Of a DNA stretch of 64,000 bases, positions 35,087 through 44,183 are shown piece by piece. The notes beneath the pieces were generated by a model. That model was not told the DNA's origin. It saw only the letters and a program-made list of their open reading frames with translations, and ran no database searches. The position numbers and the translations under genes were made by a program. The stretch lies in assembly GCA_030448055.1 (NCBI GenBank), contig JAUJNR010000001.1:1198791-1262790 (forward strand), given 5' to 3'. Each line of letters opens with the position of its first letter. Position 1 is the first letter of the stretch. This stretch comes from Pyrinomonadaceae bacterium (GTDB lineage Bacteria; Acidobacteriota; Blastocatellia; Pyrinomonadales; Pyrinomonadaceae).

Positions 35087-36559
35087 TTAATAAGACCGCG
35101 CGAACACGACTCTTTGTTTTGAAGGCGCGCCCGAATAAACGCAAGTTCCTGATTCTTGGTTCGTCTCTAAAGGAATCAAGCGAATCGTCGCTTTTGTTTC
35201 GGCTTTGATTCGCTCTTCCGTCTCGCTCGTCCCGTCCCAATGCGCTTCGATAAAGCCGCCCTTTTCAATTTGAACTTTAAACTCGTCCCACGAATCAATC
35301 TGAAAAGTATTCGCTTCGCGGAACGCCAAAGCCTTTTGATAAATGTTCGCTTGAATTTCATCGAGCAGCGCGACGATTTTTTCTTCGATGCCGTCGAGCG
35401 CAATGGTTTCTTTCGATAAAGTATCACGCCTGGCGACTTCGACCGTGCCGTTTTCAAGGTCGCGCATTCCGATTGCCAGACGAACGGGAACGCCGCGCAA
35501 TTCGTATTCGGCGAATTTATAACCGGGCTTGTATTTGTCGTCCGCATCGTATTTGACCGACACGCCGAGCGATTTTAGTCGCTCGACAATCGGATTTATC
35601 CGCTCGCTGATCACAGCCAAATCTTCTTCGCTGCGATAAATCGGCACGATGACCGTTTGAACGGGCGCAAGGCGCGGCGGCAAAACCAAACCGTTATCGT
35701 CCGAATGCGCCATAATGAGCGCGCCCATCAGACGAGTTGAAACGCCCCAGCTCGTTGCCCAGGCGTATTCGGGTTGATTGTCTTTATTGACGAATTTTAC
35801 GTCAAAAGATTTGGCGAAATTCTGTCCGAGAAAATGCGACGTTCCCGATTGCAGGGCTTTTCCGTCCTGCATCAACGCCTCGATGCAGTAAGTTTCGATT
35901 GCGCCCGCAAATCTCTCATTCGCTGATTTCAAACCTTTCAGAACCGGCAGCGCCATCCATTCTTCGGCGAAAGTGGCGTAAACGCCGAGCATCCTTTCGG
36001 TTTCCTCAATAGCTTCTTCGCTCGTCGCGTGGGCTGTGTGTCCTTCCTGCCAGAGAAATTCCGTCGTTCGCAAAAAGAGGCGCGTCCGCATTTCCCAGCG
36101 CACGACGTTCGCCCATTGGTTGATTAAAAGTGGCAAGTCGCGCCACGATTGAATCCAGCCTTTATAGGTGTTCCAGATGACGGCTTCGGAAGTCGGACGA
36201 ACGATTAATTCCTCTTCGAGTTTGGCGTCGGGGTCAACGATTAAGCCCGCGCCGTCGGGATTTTTCTTTAGACGGTAATGCGTCACAACGGCGCATTCCT
36301 TAGCAAAACCTTCGGCGTGTTCCTCTTCTTTTTCGAGAAAACTTTTCGGCACGAACAGCGGGAAATAAGCGTTTTGGTGTCCGGTCGCCTTGAACATATC
36401 GTCGAGCGCGCGCTGCATTTTTTCCCAAATCGCGTAGCCGTAGGGCTTGATGACCATACAGCCTTTGACCGCCGAATGCTCGGCTAAATCGGCGCGCTTG
36501 ACGAGTTCGTTATACCATTCCGAGTAATTTTCGCTGCGTTTCGGTAATCCTTTGCTCAT
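35087..36559 (-). CDS. proS: Prolyl-tRNA synthetase, archaeal/eukaryal type
   Basis: 490 residues. Class II signatures are present: [20 protein letters not shown] (motif 1-2 region), [14 protein letters not shown] and [14 protein letters not shown] (motif 3). The architecture (no editing insertion, extra C-terminal domain) matches ProS type 3. The C-terminal zinc-binding site of that type is degenerate here, ending in VVFARSY. It charges tRNA-Pro. It converges with the UvrC-like gene. Confidence 0.96.
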   Translation of the reverse strand: MSKGLPKRSENYSEWYNELVKRADLAEHSAVKGCMVIKPYGYAIWEKMQRALDDMFKATGHQNAYFPLFVPKSFLEKEEEHAEGFAKECAVVTHYRLKKNPDGAGLIVDPDAKLEEELIVRPTSEAVIWNTYKGWIQSWRDLPLLINQWANVVRWEMRTRLFLRTTEFLWQEGHTAHATSEEAIEETERMLGVYATFAEEWMALPVLKGLKSANERFAGAIETYCIEALMQDGKALQSGTSHFLGQNFAKSFDVKFVNKDNQPEYAWATSWGVSTRLMGALIMAHSDDNGLVLPPRLAPVQTVIVPIYRSEEDLAVISERINPIVERLKSLGVSVKYDADDKYKPGYKFAEYELRGVPVRLAIGMRDLENGTVEVARRDTLSKETIALDGIEEKIVALLDEIQANIYQKALAFREANTFQIDSWDEFKVQIEKGGFIEAHWDGTSETEERIKAETKATIRLIPLETNQESGTCVYSGAPSKQRVVFARSY

Positions 36560-36600
36560 AATAAAATTGAAATGATAAAGTAATTTTCGGCAAGAAACAA

Positions 36601-36629
36601 TTGACGTTTGTTTTTCAATCGAATACTGC
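36601..36629 (+). promoter_or_regulatory. Possible sigma-70 promoter for the Uma2 gene
   Basis: TTGACG (36601-36606) is 17 bases from a weak -10 (TACTGC, 36624-36629), ending 13 bases before the ATG at 36643. The -35 is good and the -10 poor. Confidence 0.35.
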
Positions 36630-36642
36630 TAAATTAGCCGTT

Positions 36643-37305
36643 ATGACACCGGCGAAATTAAAAGAAAAAGCGGCGAAATCGTTCACGGTCGGCGAATATC
36701 TGGAGCTCGACCGCGAGAGTCTCGAACGCTATCAATATCTGGACGGCGAAGTTTTTTTGATGGCGGGTGAAACCGTCAGGCACGGCGATATTTCGGTTAA
36801 TCTGACGGGCGAGCTGCGCAGCCAATTAAAAGGCAAGGATTGCCGCGTGTTATCGAGAGATACGAAAACCAAAAGCGGCGGTTTCGCTCGGAAATTACAA
36901 CAATCGAAAAAGGGAATGTTTTCCTACCCGGATTTGGTGGTGATTTCCGGCGAGCCGGAATATCATGACGATTACCGGGACATCGTTCTGAATCCGAGAG
37001 TGATAATCGAAGTTTTGTCCGATTCGACCGAACTGTTCGACCGCCGCGATAAATTTATGCGCTATCGAATGTTCAATTCGACGCTGACCGATTATATTTT
37101 GGTTTCACAGGACAAACCGCAAGTCGAACATTTCATCAAACAAGACGATAATAATTGGAAACTTTACGCTTATTTCGGTTTGGACGAACAGTTGGAAATC
37201 GAGTCAATCGAGTGCCGTATAAAACTCTCGGAGATTTACGACCGCGTGAAATTCACCCGAAAAGAACTCGAACTGCTCGAAGAGATAAAAAATGAACGAC
37301 TTTAA
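36643..37305 (+). CDS. Uma2-family (DUF820) endonuclease-fold protein
   Basis: 220 residues from the ATG at 36643; the TTG at 36601 would overlap a promoter-like -35 box. The PD-(D/E)XK-type core is visible: YLDGEVFLMAGETVRHG, FSYPDLVVISG and NPRVIIEVLSDSTE with the catalytic Asp and Glu. The family is abundant in cyanobacteria and some Acidobacteria, but its biological role is unknown. Its 3' end overlaps the proline dehydrogenase start by 14 bases. Confidence 0.88.
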   Translation: MTPAKLKEKAAKSFTVGEYLELDRESLERYQYLDGEVFLMAGETVRHGDISVNLTGELRSQLKGKDCRVLSRDTKTKSGGFARKLQQSKKGMFSYPDLVVISGEPEYHDDYRDIVLNPRVIIEVLSDSTELFDRRDKFMRYRMFNSTLTDYILVSQDKPQVEHFIKQDDNNWKLYAYFGLDEQLEIESIECRIKLSEIYDRVKFTRKELELLEEIKNERL

Positions 37306-38503
37306 AATTAATTTTCAGGACACGGCGACGGCGTTTGCCGATAAATCCGATAGCGAACTCCAAGAAAAATTTTGGCTGTTTAAAGTGATGAATTTCGCGC
37401 CGCTCGTCAACCTCGGAACTAAGCTGACGGACTTTGCTTTTTCCATTCAATTGCCGATTAAGGGCTTGGTCAAGCGCACGATTTTCCGTCAATTCTGCGG
37501 CGGTGAAACGATTGAAGAATGCCAACCGACGATTGAAAAGCTCGGCGCCTCGCACATCGGGACGATTCTCGATTATTCGGTCGAAGGGAAATTGTCGGAG
37601 ACGGTTTTTGAAAGCACGAAAAACGAGATTGTGCGCACGGTGACGCGTGCCAAAGCGGACGAAACCGTTCCGTTCGCCGTTTTCAAAACGACCGGCGTGG
37701 CGCGCTTCGACATCCTGGAAAAAATCAACGCTAAACGCGAATTACTCAAAGGCGAAGCGGCAGAATGGGAACGCGCCCTCACGCGCGTCGTCGAGATTTG
37801 CGGTTACGCGCACTCGATCAAACAGCCGATTTTTATTGATGCGGAAGAATCGTGGATTCAAGACGCGATTGACGATCTGGCGACCGAGATGATGAAAAGA
37901 TACAACCGCGAAGAGCCGATTGTTTATAACACGATTCAGCTTTACCGACACGACCGGCTCGAATTTTTGAAAGAATCTCACCGCAAAGCGAAAGCGGGCG
38001 GCTACATTTTGGCGGTCAAACTCGTACGCGGCGCGTATATGGAAAAAGAGCGGGCGCGCGCCGAAGAATTAAATTATCCGTCGCCGATTCAGCCGGACAA
38101 AGCGGCGACCGACAGAGATTTTAACCAGGCGGTTGATTATTGTCTCGATAATATTGAGGAAATCGCTTTCGTCGCCGGAACGCACAACGAACAAAGCGTT
38201 TGTATGCTCGCCGAACAACTGCACGAAAGGGGAATCAAACACAACCACCCGCACGTCTTTTTCTCGCAGCTTTACGGAATGAGCGATAATCTCTCGTATG
38301 TTTTGGCGAAGCACGATTACAACGTTTCAAAATACGTGCCTTACGGCGCGGTCAAAGATGTCGTGCCGTATTTAATCAGGCGGGCGCAGGAAAATACGGC
38401 GGTAATGGGTCAAGTCAGCCGCGAACTCGATTTGATAGACAGGGAATTAAAACGCCGAAACTCTAAATTAAATAAAACAAGTTTACCGCAAACCGAGCAA
38501 TAA
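37292..38503 (+). CDS. Proline dehydrogenase (monofunctional)
   Basis: 403 residues with a TIM-barrel FAD enzyme core. IFIDAEESWIQDAIDD, QLYRHDRLEFL, AVKLVRGAYMEKER, FVAGTHNEQS and the C-terminal substrate-binding YLIRRAQENTAV are all diagnostic. It oxidises proline to pyrroline-5-carboxylate and passes electrons to quinone. No P5C dehydrogenase is in the window. The last 21 bases overlap the convergent gene on the other strand. Confidence 0.93.
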   Translation: MNDFKINFQDTATAFADKSDSELQEKFWLFKVMNFAPLVNLGTKLTDFAFSIQLPIKGLVKRTIFRQFCGGETIEECQPTIEKLGASHIGTILDYSVEGKLSETVFESTKNEIVRTVTRAKADETVPFAVFKTTGVARFDILEKINAKRELLKGEAAEWERALTRVVEICGYAHSIKQPIFIDAEESWIQDAIDDLATEMMKRYNREEPIVYNTIQLYRHDRLEFLKESHRKAKAGGYILAVKLVRGAYMEKERARAEELNYPSPIQPDKAATDRDFNQAVDYCLDNIEEIAFVAGTHNEQSVCMLAEQLHERGIKHNHPHVFFSQLYGMSDNLSYVLAKHDYNVSKYVPYGAVKDVVPYLIRRAQENTAVMGQVSRELDLIDRELKRRNSKLNKTSLPQTEQ

Positions 38504-38842
38504 TCTGACCGAAAGATCGGAAACTTTGCGCTGCGGGTTCGTTTCCCAATCGCGCAAATTCTTCAATTCGTTTTCAGTCAAAGGCGCATTCGACATCCTC
38601 GCCGTCTGCGTGCTTTCAAACGCCCGATTAGTGAGCGCAAGGTGCGGGTAACTAATCGTTAACGATTGGTGATCGGCAAGCGCCCCGTCCGCCGTTTCGA
38701 TGTCGAGAAACATTTCATTGTAAGCCGCCAGATGCCAAACGGTTCCGTTCTCATTTTCGCCAATCGCCAAAATCCGCAGCAGTCCGTAACCGCTTTCGAT
38801 CTGAAAAATTAAAAAATCGCCCGCCTGAAAATTTTGTGACAT
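38483..38842 (-). CDS. Conserved-looking hypothetical protein
   Basis: 119 residues from the ATG at 38842, chosen because AGGAG lies 9 bases upstream; the TTG further up would overlap that site. It begins MSQNFQAGDFLIFQIESGYGLLRIL, a beta-rich pattern, followed by WHLAAYNEMFLDIE. No signal peptide or known motif is seen. Its 3' end overlaps the proline dehydrogenase 3' end. Confidence 0.65.
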   Translation of the reverse strand: MSQNFQAGDFLIFQIESGYGLLRILAIGENENGTVWHLAAYNEMFLDIETADGALADHQSLTISYPHLALTNRAFESTQTARMSNAPLTENELKNLRDWETNPQRKVSDLSVRLLLGLR

Positions 38843-38916
38843 CAGTTTTTCTCCTTTCAATAAATTAGCATAAGCAACCGGCGTGAAAACTGCATAACTT
38901 AGAAAACATTTGAAAA

Positions 38917-38960
38917 AAGAAAAGCCTGAATAGCTTTTGACGGCTAAACAGGCTTTTCTT
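38917..38960. terminator. Terminator-like hairpin in a repeat-rich gap
   Basis: AAGAAAAGCCTG and CAGGCTTTTCTT form a 12-bp stem around a 20-base loop containing AGCTTTTGACGGCT. It lies upstream of the minus-strand gene ending at 38842 and could insulate that gene from the repeat tract. Regulatory attenuation is also possible. Confidence 0.5.
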
Positions 38961-38963
38961 CAG

Positions 38964-39072
38964 TTGTGGTTGTAAATAAACTAACTAACTAACTAACTAA
39001 CTAACAAAGTAACTACCGAAGTAGATACGAACTAACTAACTAACTAAGTAACTAACTAACAAACAACCACAA
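38964..39072. repeat. CTAA microsatellite inside a 10-bp inverted repeat
   Basis: TTGTGGTTGT (38964-38973) and ACAACCACAA (39063-39072) are exact reverse complements. Between them lie at least 13 CTAA units in three blocks broken by GTAACTACCGAAGTAGATACG and an AAGTAA unit. No gene is encoded. The rest of the roughly 360-base gap between 38842 and 39208 holds the hairpin at 38917 and AT-rich sequence. Confidence 0.85.
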
Positions 39073-39207
39073 ACTAAATAAAATATATCAAAGCGGATTT
39101 GGGAGCGCAAGTGGAAAGATTAAAAAATCGCCCGTTTATGATTCTTGCGACAAAGTTTTTTTTCATAAATTAGCACTAAACCACAGTTTGTTATTAAAAT
39201 CGAACGG

Positions 39208-40149
39208 ATGAAAAAGGCGAAAGATGTTGAATTCAATTTGATAATTCCAAAGGGAACGCAGATTGTTTTGCTCAATCAAATAAAAGTTTTGAACGAAAAC
39301 GCTTTTCACACAAAAGGAACGGTCGGGAAAATCGTCGCTTTGCCGGTTGACGCTTTTCACGCTTATCAAATTGAATTCCCTGACGGAAGCTGCGGAATGG
39401 CGAACCGCAAAGATTTTTCGATTCGTAAAGAATTTCAAACCGAACAAAGCGGTTTGATTTCGCCGCTTGAAAATTACCGATTGTTCGATTACGTCATTTA
39501 CCGCTGCGTCGTCGGCTCAAAGGCTTTCGGATTGGACGACGCGAATTCCGATACCGACCGGCGCGGGATTTATCTGCCGCCCGCCGACATTCATTGGTCA
39601 ATGTTCGGCGTCCCCGAACAAATCGAGAGCAAGGAAACCGAAGAATGTTACTGGGAACTGCGTAAGTTTTTGACGCTCGCCCTCAAAGCGAATCCGAATA
39701 TTTTGGAATGTCTCTTCACGCCGCTCGTCGAATACGCGAATGAACTTGCCGGAGAACTTCTTTCGATGCGGCGAATCTTTTTGTCGAAATTGGTTTATCA
39801 AACTTATAACGGCTACGTGATGTCGCAGTTCAAAAAACTCGAAGCGGATTTGCGCTCGACGGGCGACGTTAAATGGAAACACGCGATGCACTTGATAAGA
39901 CTGCTGCTGCAAGGCATCGAAATTCTGCGCGAGGCGGATTTAATCGTGCGCGTTTCGGAAAATCGCCCGAAACTGCTCCAGATAAAAAACGCGGAACTCG
40001 ACTGGCGCGAAGTCAACGAGTGGCGCGTCAATTTGCACAGGCAATTTGACGAAGCCTTCGCCCGAACAAATTTGCCGGAAAATCCCGATTACAGTCGGGC
40101 GAATGAGTTTTTGATTAAAGCCAGAAGGTCAGCCGTTTTTGAAAATTAA
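39208..40149 (+). CDS. Predicted nucleotidyltransferase (PF10127-type) with N-terminal extra domain
   Basis: 313 residues. The first 75 residues (PKGTQIVLLNQI ... GTVGKIVALP ... YQIEFPDGS) form a DUF4926-like beta domain. The rest is a Pol-beta-superfamily nucleotidyltransferase with GSKAFGLDDANSDTDRRGIY (GS and DxD, about 108-127) and a helical C-terminal half containing ANPNILECLFTP. The family includes RNA-ligase-associated members, but no ligase of that kind is near. A paralogue lies 1.6 kb downstream across an IS630 element. Confidence 0.82.
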   Translation: MKKAKDVEFNLIIPKGTQIVLLNQIKVLNENAFHTKGTVGKIVALPVDAFHAYQIEFPDGSCGMANRKDFSIRKEFQTEQSGLISPLENYRLFDYVIYRCVVGSKAFGLDDANSDTDRRGIYLPPADIHWSMFGVPEQIESKETEECYWELRKFLTLALKANPNILECLFTPLVEYANELAGELLSMRRIFLSKLVYQTYNGYVMSQFKKLEADLRSTGDVKWKHAMHLIRLLLQGIEILREADLIVRVSENRPKLLQIKNAELDWREVNEWRVNLHRQFDEAFARTNLPENPDYSRANEFLIKARRSAVFEN

Positions 40150-40167
40150 TAACCCTTAAGTGTTTGA

Positions 40168-41252
40168 TAAGTAGTCGTTCACAAATAAACTGAACTATGT
40201 TTGAAGCCTGAAAACCTGATTTGCAGGCTTTTTTCCAAATGTCGAAAGGGCAAGGCTAACCGCATATTGCAAATGCGCTTTCGACTCATAATCTTCCGCC
40301 GCCAACCCTTCGTATTTCAATTTGCGCCAGAGTGTTTCACGCAATGTTCAAATGCGGTGAATATGTTGGCAGATAAAAGATGAACAATCCGCGCCCTTGC
40401 CACGCCCCGATCCGTTCACGCATCTTTTTGCCCGTGTGAATCCGCGCATTGTCCAAAACGACAACTGTCAATTTTGAAAGCGAAAACGAAAACCGTTCTA
40501 GTTGTTCGACCACAAAAGCGGCATCTATCTTCTCTTCGCTCGTCGCCATCCAACTTTTATTCGAGCGTGTCAACAACCCGAAACAATTGATGCCTGTGCC
40601 TTTCTCAGACGGCATCGAAACTTCTTCGTCACCAAACTGCCAACCATACGGCACGTTCGGCTCCAAGGCGACACCCGCTTCGTCGCCGTAATACAAATCA
40701 ATCTCGCCGCTTTCGCTTAACCGCTCCATTTCGCCCAACAGCTCACGCTTTAGCCGATAAACCCCTGCCGGCGGTTTCTTTTTCAATCGCTTTCTAATTC
40801 GTTTGAAGCGGCAATGGTTTTTTCAAAAATCTTTTGAGCGTCGGGGTCGAAAAGGGGTTTTGCAGCTCGGCTTCGAGTTCGGTGCGCGCCAGACCGATGC
40901 GCTGACGGGAACGAATCACCGCCGCCCGCACACGATTCAAATCGGTTGCCGCGCTCAGAATTGCCCGCCTTCCGCGCCCCGGACGCATTTTTAATCCCTC
41001 AGTGCCTTCGGCTTCAAAACGCTTGACCCACCCGTTCACCGTGATTTTATGGCAACCCAACAAGCGGGCGATTTCACGGCTGGTGCGTTTCTCGCTTTTG
41101 AGCAAAATCATTTGACAACACTGTCGAAAAGCGTGACTTTTGCCGCTTCGGTAACCATCTATAAGTTCCTGACGTTGCGCGTCGCTCAATTGAATAACTT
41201 TCGTTTTACCCATTATGCGAAATAGTATAGCCTATTTCTGCTCGACTACTTA
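40168..41252 (-). mobile_element. IS630-family insertion sequence with TA target duplication
   Basis: Terminal repeats TAAGTAGTCGTTCACAAATA (from 40168) and, inverted at the right end, TAAGTAGTCGAGCAGAAATA (ending 41252) begin with the TA dinucleotide target expected of IS630/Tc1-mariner elements. About 1.08 kb with one broken transposase gene on the minus strand. Confidence 0.9.
40195..41213 (-). pseudogene. IS630 transposase with two single-base frameshifts
   Basis: The helix-turn-helix half (41213 to about 40808; TSREIARLLGCHKITVNGWVKRF) runs out of frame at an A6 run near 40816-40821. The catalytic half follows in another frame with LYYGDEAGVAL and VVLDNARIHTG. A second extra base at 40339 turns IAETLWRKLKYE into a stop just before the catalytic Glu. 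Correcting both restores a normal transposase ending at 40195. The first site might be a programmed shift; the second looks like decay. Confidence 0.85.
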
Positions 41253-41376
41253 CTATGCTGCTTTTGTTTCATAAACGCCTAAATTTTATGCGTTTCAAAC
41301 AGAAGATAAGATTAGACAAAACTACTTGAAGCAATAATAAAAACAATTGAAAATTTCGTCAGAGAGTAAAAATGAA

Positions 41377-41649
41377 ATGAAAAAAAAGTTTCTCTTTCCA
41401 ATATTATTTGTGATTCTTTTTGGCTTACTGGTTTTAACCGGATTAGCAGGAATTTTATTTATTCTGCTCGCTCCTATAAACATACTTGTTCTTGCAATTG
41501 AGGTAAATTCAGGAGCTTCACAAGGAACACTAACAGGTAGTGGTGCTTACCCGATAATCTTATCTGGGATTGTTCAATTCTTTTTGGTCGGGTGCGTGTG
41601 GGATTTAATTGCTGACTACTTCAAAAACAAAAAATACAACGGCGAATAA
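41377..41649 (+). CDS. Small membrane protein, function unknown
   Basis: 90 residues from the ATG at 41377; the TTG ten codons upstream is less likely. Two hydrophobic helices (about 5-40 and 62-78) are separated by a short Gly/Ser loop, and the C-terminus is basic (YFKNKKYNGE). It lies between the IS630 element and the second nucleotidyltransferase. It is AT-rich compared with its neighbours. Confidence 0.55.
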   Translation: MKKKFLFPILFVILFGLLVLTGLAGILFILLAPINILVLAIEVNSGASQGTLTGSGAYPIILSGIVQFFLVGCVWDLIADYFKNKKYNGE

Positions 41650-41756
41650 AAATAAAAAGCGAAAATTAACCGGTATTTCTCGTCGCTTTGCATCTTATGA
41701 CATTCGCAATCTAAGTCATTAAGTTAAGTTCCTCTACTGGTTTGTGAATTGTAAAA

Positions 41757-42509
41757 ATGATTGAAGAAAAGCTCGAAAAAATAGCTTCCGAACATCCTTT
41801 CCCGCTTGTTTTTGCGACCGTCAGCGGTGCGCATCTCTACGGCTTTCCGTCGCCCGATTCGGATTATGATTTGCGCGGCGTTCACGTTTTGCCGCTCCCT
41901 GATGTGGTCGGTTTGGATGCCGGACGAGAAACGATTCAGGTCGAGGAAATCCGCGACGGCTTGGAACTGGATTTGGTGACGCACGACGCCAGAAAGTTTT
42001 TCGGTTTGATGCTCAAGAAGAACGGCTATGTTCTCGAACAGCTTTTTTCGCCGTTGATTGTGCAGACTTCACCGGAACACGACGAGTTAAAAGAAATCGG
42101 AAAAAGATGCGTCACCAAAAATCACGCGCACCATTATTTCGGTTTCGCCCGAACCGAATGGAAACTCTTTGAAAAGCAAACGCCGCGCGTCAAACCGCTG
42201 CTGTATATCTTTCGCGTGTTGCTGACCGGAATAAATTTGATGCAGACGGGCGAAGTCGAAGCTAATTTGACGAAGCTAAATGAAAAATTTTCATTGTCGT
42301 ATTTGCCCGAATTAATTGAACGTAAAATCGGCGGCGCAGAGAAAGGAATTTTACCCGATGCTGACTTGGGATTTTATCAAAAAGAATACGAACGTCTGGT
42401 TTCTGAATTGGAAATAGAATATGAACGAAGCGATTTATCCGAAACAACAAACGCGAAAAGTGATTTGAACGATTTGCTGATTCGGATAAGATTAAAAAAT
42501 TATGAATAA
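41757..42509 (+). CDS. Predicted nucleotidyltransferase (PF10127-type), second copy
   Basis: 250 residues. SGAHLYGFPSPDSDYDLRGVHV (about 21-42) gives the GS and DxD nucleotidyltransferase motifs, followed by VTHDARKFFGLMLKKNGYVLEQLFSP and a helical C-terminal half. It is related to the gene at 39208 but lacks that gene's N-terminal domain. The substrate is unknown. Its 3' end overlaps the start of a truncated deaminase gene by 8 bases, which suggests they were one operon. Confidence 0.82.
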   Translation: MIEEKLEKIASEHPFPLVFATVSGAHLYGFPSPDSDYDLRGVHVLPLPDVVGLDAGRETIQVEEIRDGLELDLVTHDARKFFGLMLKKNGYVLEQLFSPLIVQTSPEHDELKEIGKRCVTKNHAHHYFGFARTEWKLFEKQTPRVKPLLYIFRVLLTGINLMQTGEVEANLTKLNEKFSLSYLPELIERKIGGAEKGILPDADLGFYQKEYERLVSELEIEYERSDLSETTNAKSDLNDLLIRIRLKNYE

Positions 42510-42609
42510 TTTTACGGACTTTCGAGCAATGTTGGATCTCGCAATCGAAGAAGCGAAAATCGGTTTAGCCGAGGGCGACATTCCAATCGGCGCGGCGTTG
42601 TTTGAAATC
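42502..42609 (+). pseudogene. 5' fragment of a cytidine/guanine-deaminase-type gene
   Basis: The frame reads MNNFTDFRAMLDLAIEEAKIGLAEGDIPIGAALF, the start of a CDA/TadA-type deaminase (cytosine or guanine deaminase). It then breaks before the zinc-binding HAE motif and runs into unrelated sequence, stopping at 42636. The catalytic part is gone. The break point is about 42609. Confidence 0.8.
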
Positions 42610-42702
42610 GTAAACCGCCGCCGCCGCGTTGAATAAACGCCCCAGCGATTCTTCAGAACCCACTTTCGGGTCTTACAAAACTTTTACCGCCGCTTTTTTC
42701 AT
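42610..42702 (-). pseudogene. 5' fragment of an unidentified gene with an early stop
   Basis: On the minus strand, GGAG then ATG starts MKKAAVKVL, followed by TAA (42673-42675) and, in the same frame, DPKVGSEESLGRLFNAAAVYDF up to the junction with the deaminase fragment. Two gene starts therefore meet tail to tail. The gene is not recognised. Confidence 0.5.
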
Positions 42703-42726
42703 TTTGTATTCTCCTTAAAATCTATT

Positions 42727-42870
42727 TTATGCGGATTTGTTCTTTTCAATGCCGAGTTTTTTCATCCGAAAATAAACAGTCGCCGGATTCAAGCCCAAGA
42801 TTTCCGCCGCGCCGATTTTGCCTTTGATGCGTCCCGATGTTTGGCATAGGACTTCAACAGCGATGCCGCG
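42727..42870 (-). pseudogene. C-terminal Fis-type HTH fragment of a sigma-54-dependent regulator
   Basis: The minus strand reads QTSGRIKGKIGAAEILGLNP then ATVYFRMKKLGIEK and a stop. This is the typical Fis-like DNA-binding end of an NtrC-family enhancer-binding protein. The AAA+ ATPase and receiver parts are absent, and upstream sequence does not continue the protein beyond about 42870. Confidence 0.75.
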
Positions 42871-42983
42871 CCGTGCGGCAAATAAAACAATAAAGCGAAA
42901 GTCGTCGTCCCGCTCGACTCACTTTGTTTTTAAGAATCGAGTTTTTAAGAATCCGAAAACGATCAAAATCAAGGAGCAGAAAA

Positions 42984-43082
42984 ATGTCAGCAAGACAAAC
43001 AAAAACCAACATCGAAATCGCGCGGCGATTTTTTGAAGAATTTATCGGCAAAAACAATCAGAGTGCGGCGGACGAAATGGTC
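42984..43082 (+). pseudogene. 5' fragment of a SnoaL-like cyclase gene
   Basis: A ribosome-binding site (AAGGAG) and ATG start MSARQTKTNIEIARRFFEEF, a pattern common at the N-terminus of SnoaL-like polyketide-cyclase family proteins. Homology appears to end at NQSAADEMV (about 43082), where a different gene's 3' part begins in another frame. Confidence 0.6.
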
Positions 43083-43269
43083 CGTCGGCGTTTTCGATTT
43101 AGCCGAACTCGAAGCGAGAGACGCGATTGAAACGTATAAAGAAATTTTAGCGCACAATTTCGCACCGAGTTTGAATTTGCTCTACTCGCTCGAAGCGGCG
43201 ATTTTGGGCGTCAAATGGACGGAGCTTTCCGTTGAAACGAAAAACCGGCTGCGTAAAGTCGTCGAATAG
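43083..43269 (+). pseudogene. 3' fragment of an unidentified gene
   Basis: This frame reads VGVFDLAELEARDAIETYKE and continues (EILAHNFAPSLNLLYSLEAA) to a stop. It looks like real coding sequence but has no start or upstream part. It is joined to the SnoaL fragment out of frame, as a deletion would leave it. Confidence 0.55.
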
Positions 43270-43390
43270 AATGTATTTCAAAGTTATTTTAATCGAGCTT
43301 TGCGACTCGTAAATATTTTCGTATTTTATAAAATAATGGGTAAAATTTATCGGACGAATTTTGCAATTACGACAATCAAGAGGTGAAAAA

Positions 43391-43672
43391 ATGAATCAGC
43401 AATGCGAACACATCAAACAAATCAAAGCGGTGGAGCCGCGCACGAACGGCTGCGAAGAGTGTTTGAAAACGGGCGACGGCTGGGTGCATTTGCGGCTGTG
43501 CGAAATGTGCGGTCACGTCGGGTGCTGCGATTCGTCGAAGAACAAACACGCGACGAAACATTTTCACCAGACGACACACGCTATTGTTAAATCTTTGGAG
43601 CCGGGCGAAGAATGGGGTTACTGCTACCCGGACGATTTATTTTACGAGTCCCTGCCGGACATTCGTCAATAA
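43391..43672 (+). CDS. UBP-type zinc-finger protein
   Basis: 93 residues from the ATG at 43391 with AGAGGTG upstream. A ZnF-UBP fold is shown by CEHIKQ, CEECLKTGDGWVHLRLCEMC, HVGCCDSS and HFHQTTHAIVKS, with Cys and His in the expected order. In eukaryotes this finger binds the ubiquitin C-terminus. Stand-alone bacterial versions are common and their ligand is unknown. It is one of the few intact genes between 42.5 and 45 kb. Confidence 0.9.
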   Translation: MNQQCEHIKQIKAVEPRTNGCEECLKTGDGWVHLRLCEMCGHVGCCDSSKNKHATKHFHQTTHAIVKSLEPGEEWGYCYPDDLFYESLPDIRQ

Positions 43673-43692
43673 ATTTTCAGCCGTTAAAAATT

Positions 43693-44050
43693 ATGTCCGA
43701 TTTCGATTTCAAAAAAAAAGTTCCGCAGGCGTTTCCAACTCGATGCCGGCATCTGGCGAGTACTCGAATTTATTCACGACAACTTCGGACAAAACTTCTC
43801 GCTCGCCGATTTAACCCGCGTCTCCGGCATCAGCAAATTTCATTTATGCCGCGCTTTTCGCAGGCACACCGGAGTTTCGCCCTACGCTTATCAAACGCAC
43901 CTGCGCCTTTCGCACGCCAAAAAGCTGCTGCTGCGCGGTTTGCCGATTGCCGAAGTTTCCGCCGCGCTCGGTTTTTATGACCAGAGCCATTTTGGTCAAA
44001 AATTCAAAAATTTCGTCGGCATCTCGCCGAAAAAATATCTTGCCCGATAG
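43693..44050 (+). pseudogene. AraC-type regulator with a one-base shift in an A9 run
   Basis: The ATG frame gives MSDFDFKKK. After the nine-A run (43711-43719) the coding frame continues in +1 as FRRRFQLDAGIWRVLEFIHD and a full AraC helix-turn-helix pair (SLADLTRVSGISKFHL, EVSAALGFYDQSHFGQKF) to a stop at 44050. With eight A residues it would be one intact 119-residue protein. No start codon exists in the second frame. Phase variation, decay or a sequence error are possible. Confidence 0.8.
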
Positions 44051-44183
44051 CAATTTTTTCCTATATTTCGGGGCTTATGTTTTTTATTGTTTTCACTGAA
44101 ATCTTTGAAGTTTTATACTTGACTTATCGAACGAATCTTCGCGTTCTAATAACATTTTCATTTATTTAAAAGGAGTTAGAGAA

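Noticed and set aside
38981-39060. Regular repeats that might be a CRISPR array
   Set aside because: The unit is a 4-base CTAA microsatellite without spacers, and no cas genes are near.
42502-42636. Complete small protein of 44 residues
   Set aside because: Only the first ~35 residues match a deaminase start; the rest is out-of-context sequence read through a junction.
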